IMG/VR virus record: IMGVR_UViG_3300028840_005657
Coordinates: 1-34,107 of that record
DNA: 34,107 nt
Direction: 5' to 3' (one strand)
Source: a virus
The notes below the pieces were generated by a model, which saw nothing but the letters and a program-made list of their open reading frames with translations, did no database searches and had not been told where the DNA came from. Positions 5,679 through 12,010 of this stretch are shown one piece after another (the stretch's first letter is position 1; each line of letters begins with the position of its first letter). The position numbers and the translations under genes were made by a program.

Positions 5679-6365
5679 ATGAATATCATCAAGATTATCA
5701 AAGAAGAAGTAAATAATTTTGTTTTAGGGGAAGGTAAGACATGGTATCATGGTACTCCTGATGTCAGAGATTTGAACAGGTCTGGTGGATTCGTACCTAA
5801 GACCGACACAACCGATTACTTCCCTGAGTATGAAAAATGGAATCAGGTTCAAGCCGATATGCAGCAAGCCAGAGCACAGGGGGATGAAGACCGATATTTC
5901 GAATTATTGGATTTGGCAGGTAGTCTCCGCAAATCATTCACATATAAAAAACCGATATTCTTTACGGATAATTCGAGAGTTGCAAGCACATATGCTGATG
6001 ACAGAAGGGCAAGCAATTATCAAGAAGCCGAACCAAAACTATTAAAAGCAGAAATCGATGATAAAGGAAATACTCTTAAAATTCCAGCACGTGGTCAAAG
6101 ATTTAGGGCAATTGATGCTGATATTGTGAAGAAAGCCTTTATAAACCACGGAATCCCAGAAAAAGAAATCGACCATTATTATAATATGTTTCCTACATGG
6201 ATTCGTAATAACAAAATCAGTGCTGAAACCATTGCGATAATAGCACAACAGCTTGGTTTCGATTTGGTTGATGTTGAGGGTGTGTTGGATAGTTATGAGG
6301 GTGGTTCAATTGAATCCACTGTTAGAATGGTATTCGACCCCCAGAGAATCAAAATTATAAGTTAG
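5679..6365 (+). CDS. ADP-ribosyltransferase-like protein with capsid-targeting N-terminus
   Basis: 228 aa. Residues 1-18 (MNIIKIIKEEVNNFVLGE) form an amphipathic segment ending in LGE, a plausible prohead-protease site; the mature protein would start GKTWYHGT. WYHGT (H24), IFFTDNSRVASTYADD (Y105) and IESTVRMVFDPQRIKII (E212) match the H-Y-E layout and C-terminal VFDP..IK signature of ART-PolyVal-type ADP-ribosyltransferase domains. T4 packages its ART Alt in the head and injects it; this protein may be a counterpart with a different ART family. Substrate unknown. The gene ends directly against tRNA array 2. Confidence 0.7.
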   Translation: MNIIKIIKEEVNNFVLGEGKTWYHGTPDVRDLNRSGGFVPKTDTTDYFPEYEKWNQVQADMQQARAQGDEDRYFELLDLAGSLRKSFTYKKPIFFTDNSRVASTYADDRRASNYQEAEPKLLKAEIDDKGNTLKIPARGQRFRAIDADIVKKAFINHGIPEKEIDHYYNMFPTWIRNNKISAETIAIIAQQLGFDLVDVEGVLDSYEGGSIESTVRMVFDPQRIKIIS

Positions 6366-6438
6366 ATGACCCGCAGAGGCTCGAACTCTGACTCTTGTGG
6401 ACCAAAACCACACGTGTTACCAATTACACCACGGGTCA
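6366..6438 (-). tRNA. tRNA-Gln (anticodon UUG)
   Basis: Acceptor TGACCCG/CGGGTCA, D stem GTGT/ACAC, anticodon arm TGTGG-TTTTGGT-CCACA, T arm CAGAG-TTCGAGC-CTCTG. Last unit of array 2. Confidence 0.93.
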
Positions 6439-6442
6439 ATGG

Positions 6443-6527
6443 TGATGGTGGCAGGATTCTCACCTACATCCACTGCCTCCAACGGCAGCACTCTAAAGTG
6501 TACACTTTTAAATTGAGCTACACCATC
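6443..6527 (-). tRNA. Degenerate tRNA-like unit (Pro-like UGG)
   Basis: The acceptor GATGGTG/CACCATC is perfect. The D loop carries an insertion with the palindrome AAAGTGTACACTTT. The anticodon arm CTGCC-GTTGGA-GGCAG has a 6-nt loop containing TGG. The T arm GTAGG-TGAGAAT-CCTGC lacks the TTC of a normal T loop. Either a decaying tRNA or a specialised structure. Confidence 0.5.
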
Positions 6528-6533
6528 ATTTAG

Positions 6534-6615
6534 ATGACCCCACGGGATTCGAACCCGTAAACCTTTCGGTGTCGCCTTCAAAGGGCGATGCATTAGCCAG
6601 TTCTGCCAGAGGTCA
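6534..6615 (-). tRNA. Class II (long variable arm) tRNA with Gln anticodon UUG
   Basis: Acceptor TGACCTC/GGGGTCA, Ser-like D arm GCA-GAACTGGCTAA-TGC, anticodon arm TCGCC-CTTTGAA-GGCGA (UUG), extra arm ACC-GAAA-GGT, T arm ACGGG-TTCGAAT-CCCGT, discriminator U. The extra arm is of the class II type although the anticodon is for Gln. Confidence 0.8.
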
Positions 6616-6666
6616 ATATACCAATTCCTAATTTTGGCACGGTTTTATTCCGTACTTTGGCATTTG

Positions 6667-6739
6667 TTGTCTCGGCAGGACTTGAACCTGCACTCTTCTG
6701 ATTCAGAGTCAGACGTGTTGCCAATTACACTACGAGACA
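6667..6739 (-). tRNA. tRNA-Gln (anticodon CUG)
   Basis: Acceptor TGTCTCG/CGAGACA, anticodon arm TCTGA-CTCTGAA-TCAGA, T arm GCAGG-TTCAAGT-CCTGC, discriminator A. Confidence 0.93.
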
Positions 6740-6742
6740 ATA

Positions 6743-6786
6743 TATACCCTCTAAAGGATATAAAGGGCATTTATACCCTCTAAAGG
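6743..6786. repeat. 15-nt direct repeat between tRNAs
   Basis: TATACCCTCTAAAGG occurs at 6743-6757 and 6772-6786, in the spacer between tRNA-Gln(CUG) and tRNA-His. CCCT/AGGG pairs allow small hairpins. Confidence 0.7.
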
Positions 6787-6795
6787 CTATGTTTG

Positions 6796-6869
6796 GGTGA
6801 CCGATGAGACTCGAACTCACAACGACCAGAACCACAATCTGGTGCTCTACCAATTGAGCTACAGCCACC
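6796..6869 (-). tRNA. tRNA-His (anticodon GUG), copy 1
   Basis: Has the extra G-1 opposite C73 typical of His. Acceptor GTGGCTG/CGGTCAC, D arm GCTC/GAGC, anticodon arm CCAGA-TTGTGGT-TCTGG. Confidence 0.92.
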
Positions 6870-6874
6870 ATTTG

Positions 6875-6950
6875 GGTGAAAGACGGGACTCGAACCCGCA
6901 AAATACCTGATTCACAGTCAGGAGAGTCTACCAATTCCTCTACAATCACC
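6875..6950 (-). tRNA. tRNA-His (anticodon GUG), divergent copy 2
   Basis: G-1/C73 kept. Anticodon arm CCTGA-CTGTGAA-TCAGG, T arm GCGGG-TTCGAGT-CCCGT. The acceptor GTGATTG/CTTTCAC has two internal T-T mismatches, and the body differs strongly from copy 1. Confidence 0.82.
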
Positions 6951-6957
6951 ATATAAA

Positions 6958-7017
6958 AACGGACAGGATTTTCACCATTAATTTCCCCTCATCCAGCGAG
7001 GGACGTGTTGTTGCCGT
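6958..7017 (-). other. Degenerate tRNA-like fragment (Pro-like UGG loop)
   Basis: Minus strand has a perfect 5-bp arm CCCTC-GCTGGAT-GAGGG (TGG in a 7-nt loop, but C instead of T before it) and a T-arm-like ATGG-TGAAAAT-CCTG. The ends ACGG/CCGT pair over 4 bp only and no D arm is seen. Upstream, 7018-7099 contains further helices (for example GAGGG..CCCTC) and no gene. Confidence 0.35.
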
Positions 7018-7099
7018 ACACCTTTCGTCAACCTTCATCGAGCGTTCCCTCTCGAATTCAGATGGTTACTTAATGCAAAGTATTACACCACCATTTTTG

Positions 7100-7174
7100 T
7101 CTGGATGGCAGGATTCGAACCTGCGAACACGTGCTTCCAAGGCACGCCCATATAACCAACTGTGGAACATCCAG
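7100..7174 (-). tRNA. tRNA-Pro (anticodon UGG), second class I copy
   Basis: Acceptor CTGGATG/CATCCAG, D stem CCA/TGG, anticodon arm CGTGC-CTTGGAA-GCACG, T arm GCAGG-TTCGAAT-CCTGC, discriminator A. The body differs from the copy at 7280 apart from a similar anticodon stem. Confidence 0.9.
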
Positions 7175-7180
7175 ATGTTG

Positions 7181-7276
7181 TCAGGGTGGAGGGATTCGAA
7201 CCCTCGGACGACACTACCCTTGTGCCGTCACTGGCTTCCAAGACCAGCAGCTTAAACCAAACTCGCTCACACCCTG
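7181..7276 (-). tRNA. Class II (long variable arm) tRNA with Pro anticodon UGG
   Basis: Acceptor CAGGGTG/CACCCTG, D stem AGC/GCT, anticodon arm CTGGT-CTTGGAA-GCCAG (UGG), variable arm GACGGCAC/GTGTCGTC (8 bp with one G-U, 7-nt loop), T arm GAGGG-TTCGAAT-CCCTC, discriminator A. All helices intact. Confidence 0.85.
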
Positions 7277-7279
7277 TGG

Positions 7280-7352
7280 TCGGGGTAGCAGGACTCGAAC
7301 CTGCGACCTCGTGCTCCCAAAGCACGCATACTACCAACTGTACTATACCCCG
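7280..7352 (-). tRNA. tRNA-Pro (anticodon UGG), canonical
   Basis: Acceptor CGGGGTA/TACCCCG with the C1-G72 pair typical of bacterial Pro tRNA, anticodon arm CGTGC-TTTGGGA-GCACG, T arm GCAGG-TTCGAGT-CCTGC. First unit of array 2, about 14 nt after the terminator. Confidence 0.95.
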
Positions 7353-7365
7353 AATTTCAAAGAAC

Positions 7366-7394
7366 AAAAAAACCCCACTCTTTCGAATGGGGTT
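7366..7394 (-). terminator. Intrinsic terminator / attenuator before tRNA array 2
   Basis: Minus strand AACCCCA-(10 nt)-TGGGGTT (7394-7371) followed by a 7-U tract, just before tRNA-Pro. The loop sequence TTCGAAAGAGT is the same as in the array 1 terminator. The 5' arm with its loop (CCCCATTC, 7392-7385) can pair over 8 bp with GAATGGGG at 7448-7441 in the leader ORF. Confidence 0.8.
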
Positions 7395-7427
7395 CATGTT
7401 TAACCTAAAACTTCTCTTCTCGAAAAA

Positions 7428-7502
7428 TTAAGTGTACCTTCCCCATTCAGGCATCTGTGGATGCTGTTGCGGAACGGGTTGTATGTTCACTAAATTTTTC
7501 AT
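7428..7502 (-). CDS. Leader peptide (24 aa) of tRNA array 2, rich in Gln/Pro/His
   Basis: ATG at 7502 to TAA at 7428. Residues 1-6 are MKNLVN. Residues 8-18 are QPVPQQHPQMP: four Gln, four Pro and one His out of 11, exactly the amino acids of the downstream tRNAs. The run uses all four Pro codons once, CAA twice, CAG twice and CAT once. Codons 19-21 (GAATGGGG) form the segment that can pair with the terminator 5' arm. A ribosome at the stop codon would cover most of it, as in his/trp leaders. No SD-like site is obvious, as usual for Bacteroidota. Confidence 0.75.
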   Translation of the reverse strand: MKNLVNIQPVPQQHPQMPEWGRYT

Positions 7503-7530
7503 TTGTCTAAAAACTAACTTGATTCGGCTA

Positions 7531-7561
7531 CAAATATAGCCATTAGATTTATAAATACAAA
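7531..7561 (-). promoter_or_regulatory. Host sigma-type promoter of tRNA array 2
   Basis: Minus strand TTTG (7561-7558), 19 nt, TATATTTG (7538-7531): an exact Bacteroidota primary-sigma match with the same 19-nt spacing as the array 1 promoter. Leader ATG follows about 28 nt later. Confidence 0.85.
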
Positions 7562-7824
7562 GGTTTTACGAAAAAAAATCAAAAATGTTACAAAATATCT
7601 GAAAAAAATGAGTGCACCACAACTGAATCGCAGTGCACTCACCAATTTTAATTAGTCAAGTCTCAAAATTTTACATAACCACTGTCTGGCGATAAAATTT
7701 AAAAACCATTCCTGATTTACTCAGACCTAACTTAATACAATTATTAAGCAATGACTTTCAAATATAAATACTGACCAACACGATTTTCTTATCGAAAAAA
7801 ATAAAAATTTTATACATTTTTCAT
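7562..7824. other. Gene-free region with three perfect inverted repeats
   Basis: No credible gene. TGAGTGCAC/GTGCACTCA (7609-7617 with 7633-7641, 9 bp), AAATTTTA/TAAAATTT (7666-7673 with 7693-7700) and CTTAATA/TATTAAG (7731-7737 with 7742-7748). Could be a structured RNA on either strand, operator sites, or a replication or packaging site; nothing decides. Confidence 0.5.
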
Positions 7825-7832
7825 GTATTTAT
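7825..7832 (+). promoter_or_regulatory. Late-promoter-like motif GTATTTAT
   Basis: GTATTTATATAAAAT, 15 nt before the ATG at 7848. Confidence 0.6.
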
Positions 7833-7847
7833 ATAAAATAAACCCAC

Positions 7848-8471
7848 ATGAATAAGAGAGATTTTGTTGAAATGGTTAACGAGGAAATTAAGAATTTCGA
7901 TTTCTTAGGTAACGATGAATTCCTTAAGGAACAAGAGGTCATAGATTTGCTACAGAACGAAGATTTACAAAAGCAATTTATTTGTGATGCACTTTTAGGA
8001 AAAAAAGATAAAGTAAAAATCGCAAAAATTGCCGATTCTTATATCAGTGGTAATTGGGATGAGTTCAACAAAGAAGATGCCGATAGAGTAAGTCTGGAAT
8101 ATTCTGTTGATATGGAATATCGCTACGACATGGAACAAGAACCGCTTAAATTCAATGTGACTTTCGCAGCAGATAAAATTGATATTAGTGTTGGTGGATG
8201 GTACGACCCGGGGCGTTGGGGTGGAACTATGGCAGATGCAATTGAACCAAGTGGTGAGTCATGGTATGATGTTTTTGATTGGGGCGACATTGATGTGGTT
8301 TTATATACAATGGATGGAGATGACGTTCCTTTCACGGCTTTTGAAAATGCGCCACCAAAAATCCAAACCTTATTTATTAGAGAATTTACACAAAACTTTA
8401 TTGAAAGCGAAACACTGGAACTTAGAACTGATGAATTGAAAGACAACATTCAAAACACACCATATTGCTAA
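7848..8471 (+). CDS. Hypothetical acidic protein (207 aa)
   Basis: No family recognised. N-terminus MNKRDFVEMVNEEIKNFDFLG is amphipathic and contains MVNE, so it may be another capsid-targeting segment, though less clear than the others. The centre (about 90-160) is rich in Asp/Trp/Gly (WYDPGRWGG, WYDVFDWGDIDVVLY), suggesting a compact beta domain. Cotranscribed with the next gene, whose ATG follows the stop by 1 nt. Confidence 0.7.
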   Translation: MNKRDFVEMVNEEIKNFDFLGNDEFLKEQEVIDLLQNEDLQKQFICDALLGKKDKVKIAKIADSYISGNWDEFNKEDADRVSLEYSVDMEYRYDMEQEPLKFNVTFAADKIDISVGGWYDPGRWGGTMADAIEPSGESWYDVFDWGDIDVVLYTMDGDDVPFTAFENAPPKIQTLFIREFTQNFIESETLELRTDELKDNIQNTPYC

Positions 8472-8472
8472 G

Positions 8473-8949
8473 ATGACAGAAGAAAAACAAATAGTATTAA
8501 ATAAAATTGACCGACTTCTCACCAAACGAACTACTGAATTACGTAAAGAACTTCCAGATGTTCATGAGGTTGATGATGGGATAATTGCTCGTTTTTTTGG
8601 GGAATGGGATAATTGTGAAGATGATGACGCAATTAAATATAAGAAAATAATCAATTACGATGACCCCGATGAAAGTGTGGTATTTTTTTATATTCCTAAA
8701 GGCGCACGATTCGAATTAAAACAACGTTATTTTATAGGTTGCATCACTTGTTTAAATGGAGCAATTGATTTTAACACCCCTGACGGAATTAAATTTCTTG
8801 AAAATTATTCAAAAATTTGTGTCAATTCTGATGAGGTTACAGGAAAAGCATTTGAAAACACATATTTAGTTATTACAAGCAATAAAAAGGATTGGAAAGA
8901 ATATACTCTGGAATACCAAAGAAAAATCGGTAATTTACCACTTCCTTAA
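8473..8949 (+). CDS. Hypothetical protein (158 aa)
   Basis: Starts MTEEKQIVLNKIDRLL 1 nt after the previous stop. Acidic, contains FFYIPKGARFELKQRYFIGC and no motif I can assign. The last 15 nt overlap the convergent zinc-ribbon gene on the minus strand. Confidence 0.7.
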   Translation: MTEEKQIVLNKIDRLLTKRTTELRKELPDVHEVDDGIIARFFGEWDNCEDDDAIKYKKIINYDDPDESVVFFYIPKGARFELKQRYFIGCITCLNGAIDFNTPDGIKFLENYSKICVNSDEVTGKAFENTYLVITSNKKDWKEYTLEYQRKIGNLPLP

Positions 8950-9138
8950 CCTACACTTGGATTTAGGACTTCTGACTTTTGCTGGCATATAGCACCCACA
9001 CTTATTACATATGTTTCTATGATTTAAATCTGGGCATTTTACGCAGATTCCAATTCGTCTTTTAGCTTCTTTCTCAACAGTTGGATTCTGGAAAGTAAAG
9101 TTCTTCCAACCTTCAAAAATCTCAGATAGCTTGCTCAT
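8935..9138 (-). CDS. Small zinc-ribbon protein (67 aa)
   Basis: I choose ATG at 9138 (MSKLSEIFEGW), which overlaps the stop of the preceding ART gene as ATGA; a longer reading from 9153 is less likely. Residues about 30-62 hold CVKCPDLNHRNICNKCGCY...KSKC, giving four to six Cys for a zinc ribbon, followed by a basic tail. Third gene of the minus-strand operon from 11875. Likely nucleic-acid or protein binding; no exact function. Confidence 0.7.
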   Translation of the reverse strand: MSKLSEIFEGWKNFTFQNPTVEKEAKRRIGICVKCPDLNHRNICNKCGCYMPAKVRSPKSKCRLRKW

Positions 9139-9779
9139 AATATATATCCCCACTCAAAAATGTCGTTTCCATCAGTATATAGTGTTTTTGCTGGAACGGT
9201 TTTGCTTACAATCTTATAACGTCCACCTAAATTACTTTCACCATGTAATTTAGCATAATTCCTATCAATGGTTACCCAATCACCACTACTAATACCGTGA
9301 CCTTTTTTTGTTTGTGATTGAAGATTATTGATTTGTGTGCTGATGTCATTTAAGATTAACTCTTGTTGTTCATCATAACTATGGTTGTCAATACTATATT
9401 TATCTTGCAAATCATAAATAATTTGATTTTTCATTGGAAACATATGCCATTGCTGATAATAATTATAAATATCTAATAACGGTTTAAGTTTGGTTTTTGT
9501 GTCAAAATTGACATCGGGGACCGCACGATAAATTTTAACGGGTTGATTGGGTTTACCTTTTGCTGATTGAATAACCGATATCGCCTGATTGTCACGATTG
9601 TCACGATAATGACCATACATCCTTACGGCATCATGACCATAAATATCCTCACCATAAACATCACTTAGGTCAGGCATTGAATTACTGCCTTCAGGAACGG
9701 GTGCGGTATGCTCACCACGATAATCGTCCTCATTCAATACATGTCTGATTTCGGATTTTATTATTTCCAATATGTCCAT
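9135..9779 (-). CDS. Second ADP-ribosyltransferase-like protein with capsid-targeting N-terminus
   Basis: 214 aa. Residues 1-17 (MDILEIIKSEIRHVLNE) resemble the start of the ART-like protein at 5679 and end in LNE, a likely prohead-protease site. The C-terminal half has VKIYRAVP (R85), SGDWVTIDRNYAKLHGES (165-182) and VPAKTLYTDGNDIFEWGY (E209), an R-S-E-like order seen in phage ART-type domains, with WVT in place of a strict STS. Its start overlaps the stop of the LamG gene (TAATG). A packaged, injected NAD-using effector is inferred; activity is unproven. Confidence 0.62.
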   Translation of the reverse strand: MDILEIIKSEIRHVLNEDDYRGEHTAPVPEGSNSMPDLSDVYGEDIYGHDAVRMYGHYRDNRDNQAISVIQSAKGKPNQPVKIYRAVPDVNFDTKTKLKPLLDIYNYYQQWHMFPMKNQIIYDLQDKYSIDNHSYDEQQELILNDISTQINNLQSQTKKGHGISSGDWVTIDRNYAKLHGESNLGGRYKIVSKTVPAKTLYTDGNDIFEWGYIL

Positions 9780-11875
9780 TATCGATAAATTATTCTACCA
9801 CCTTTACTAACAACCATGTTTTTACTTGGGTCGTCTTTGGCTTCAATCAAGGCGTTATGAAGTATTTCTGCTGAACTAAGTGCGGTATCATAAACCCTAA
9901 GTTTTTGTATTCCACCAATGAAACTATAATCGAAATTTTGTTCAATTGTCAACCCAGATTTTCTTTCATCTTGCACCAGAATATCGGCAGCAGTATAATC
10001 AAAATCTTTAACGAAAATCGTACCGCCAGTAACGAGTTCCTCGCTGCTTTCAATTAATAATCCAAGATAAACGAAATTCTGTCCTGTATTATCTGGTGTT
10101 CTAAACGTACTTTGTAACGATACCCAAGTTTGTTGACCAGTTACGGCATAATTTACTGAGCCATCAGGACGAGTATATGAAACTAAATTACTATCTTGTG
10201 GTCTAACAGGGAATCCAGTTGCTCCATAATAAATAACGCCATCAACTGACCATTCATATTCTTGTCTATCTGGGAATGGATGTAAACCTAATGCCCCTTG
10301 TTCCAGTAAAAATGCGTTTGAAAGCGGATACATATATTCGGTTTCATTAACGATATTCACATCCACATTATCGCTATACATTAAGACACTAATTTTATTA
10401 TTCGCTCCACTATTAAAAATACCATCGACAAATACATCGAGATTAACTTCATAATCCCTATTTGATATCACGGAAATCGGTTGGTTGAATTTTATGAAAT
10501 ATTTACTACCTGTCGTGCCTGTTGTTCCTGTAGTACCTGTACCACCAGTATATTCAATGCGCATAACAGTGAGAGGTAAATCAACATCGGGTTCACAATT
10601 CTTAACATATGTGAATGTTGTGGTGTCTGCACTTAGAGATAATCCTGCCTGATACACACTATCAGTTATTCCAGTTGTTCCTGTAGTACCTGTTATGCCT
10701 GTTGGTGGCGTATAGCAGTCAGTTGGAATTGGGTCGTATGTGACGAAGAACTTAGAATTAATATATGCGGTGTCTTCACCATTATATATAATATATGTCT
10801 GATAATCGTAGTGCCATGATTCTGCTAATCCAAAACTACCACCACCCCAACTTATTGAATACGGAACACCTTCTTGTTTTTCTTTATCGTTTACAAATGC
10901 CTTGAAATAATATTCAGGAAATTCTTTTATAGTCCAAATCGAACGTCCATTAACATAGAATACCAACTTACCCAATCTTTGGTCAGCACATTCAAGTTCT
11001 TCATCAGTAAGGATATCATCGGGGGTAAATGCCATCGCAATCATTGTCCAACCAGTGGTTGGAGAAATTGTGAGTGATGATGTGTTTGATACGACAAAGC
11101 CGTCATCATTAACATATTTATACCCTAATTTCTTGTCCTGAGTTATCTCAAATGCAATTACGTTATTCTTGATATTATCGAGAGGTGGTGCTTCGCTATA
11201 CTTGGTCTCGTACATGTCTTCAGGAACTCTGAATGCTGGTTTGAGTGACTCATACGGTTCGAGAGCGTCAAGGAAGTTATCAAAACTTGTTGTTACACCA
11301 CTTATTGTGCTTCCAGTTACAGTCTCACCACTAAAATACGGATTATACTTGTCCTCGGCACGTGCACCCATCATATAGAAAATTCCAAATGAATCGGGAT
11401 AAAGGTACATGAGGGTTTCAATGGTTATGCCTTCACCATATCGTGCAGGAAGTAACTCATAATTAAAACCTTCTAATTTAAAAAATCCTTGCAGATAACC
11501 ACCATTTAAATCAAAATAATTTCCGCTTGTTCCTGATGTAATTCCAGATATTGGTAAGATTTGTGTTGTTACTGTAACCCCGCTTGTTTCACCACTTGTT
11601 GGGTTCTCAACGATATTATATCCAACAGGATACATCGAAAATAAGGTGTCATCTGATGTAATAGTAATGCCACTCCACATTATGTTTGTTCTGCCGTTAT
11701 CAAAACCAGTTAATCCAAAGTCAATCAAGTCGATGTCGTCAGATACCGCACCAGACCACTTGGTTAGACTGAATGATGTTAAACCAGTATTTAAGTCCCA
11801 TGAGTTCAGGTCTGTTAGGTCAATCTGTATTGCCAAATTACTGGTGATTATATCGTTTAAGCATTCTAAATTCAT
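9779..11875 (-). CDS. LamG/concanavalin-like virion structural protein (698 aa)
   Basis: Residues about 110-370 have the pattern of a concanavalin A-like/LamG jelly roll (ITIETLMYLYPDSFGIFYMMG, IAFEITQDKKLGYKY, TGWTMIAMAFTPD, LVFYVNGRSIWTIKEFP). Two short collagen-like GTT runs (TGTTGTTGI at about 394 and GGTGTTGTTGTTG at about 444) separate it from a C-terminal beta-rich half. This suggests a tail, neck or fibre-associated protein, possibly glycan binding. First gene of an operon with the ART-like and zinc-ribbon genes, behind a late motif. Confidence 0.65.
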   Translation of the reverse strand: MNLECLNDIITSNLAIQIDLTDLNSWDLNTGLTSFSLTKWSGAVSDDIDLIDFGLTGFDNGRTNIMWSGITITSDDTLFSMYPVGYNIVENPTSGETSGVTVTTQILPISGITSGTSGNYFDLNGGYLQGFFKLEGFNYELLPARYGEGITIETLMYLYPDSFGIFYMMGARAEDKYNPYFSGETVTGSTISGVTTSFDNFLDALEPYESLKPAFRVPEDMYETKYSEAPPLDNIKNNVIAFEITQDKKLGYKYVNDDGFVVSNTSSLTISPTTGWTMIAMAFTPDDILTDEELECADQRLGKLVFYVNGRSIWTIKEFPEYYFKAFVNDKEKQEGVPYSISWGGGSFGLAESWHYDYQTYIIYNGEDTAYINSKFFVTYDPIPTDCYTPPTGITGTTGTTGITDSVYQAGLSLSADTTTFTYVKNCEPDVDLPLTVMRIEYTGGTGTTGTTGTTGSKYFIKFNQPISVISNRDYEVNLDVFVDGIFNSGANNKISVLMYSDNVDVNIVNETEYMYPLSNAFLLEQGALGLHPFPDRQEYEWSVDGVIYYGATGFPVRPQDSNLVSYTRPDGSVNYAVTGQQTWVSLQSTFRTPDNTGQNFVYLGLLIESSEELVTGGTIFVKDFDYTAADILVQDERKSGLTIEQNFDYSFIGGIQKLRVYDTALSSAEILHNALIEAKDDPSKNMVVSKGGRIIYR

Positions 11876-11893
11876 TTCGTACAGGAATTTATC

Positions 11894-11901
11894 ATAAATA
11901 C
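11894..11901 (-). promoter_or_regulatory. Late-promoter-like motif GTATTTAT
   Basis: Minus-strand AGTATTTATGATAAATTC, 18 nt before the ATG at 11875. Divergent from the motifs at 11925 and 11988. Confidence 0.6.
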
Positions 11902-11924
11902 TGAACCCAATTGAATATAGCTGA

Positions 11925-11932
11925 GTATTTAT
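11925..11932 (+). promoter_or_regulatory. Late-promoter-like motif GTATTTAT (upstream copy)
   Basis: GTATTTATAAAAAATG, followed 5 nt later by a 13-codon ORF. The same GTATTTATAAAAAA recurs at 11988. Confidence 0.55.
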
Positions 11933-11937
11933 AAAAA

Positions 11938-11979
11938 ATGATTAAAATAACCAAGAATCTTTTTAGTGCGCTAACTTGA
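11938..11979 (+). other. Micro-ORF (13 codons), possible gene remnant
   Basis: MIKITKNLFSALT then TGA. It resembles the hydrophobic/basic start of the capsid-targeting segments and sits right after a late motif. It may be a leftover of a lost packaged-effector gene or just chance. Confidence 0.25.
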
Positions 11980-11987
11980 TTCTATTA

Positions 11988-11995
11988 GTATTTAT
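11988..11995 (+). promoter_or_regulatory. Late-promoter-like motif GTATTTAT
   Basis: GTATTTATAAAAAATT, 15 nt before the ATG at 12011. Confidence 0.6.
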
Positions 11996-12010
11996 AAAAA
12001 ATTCACGATT

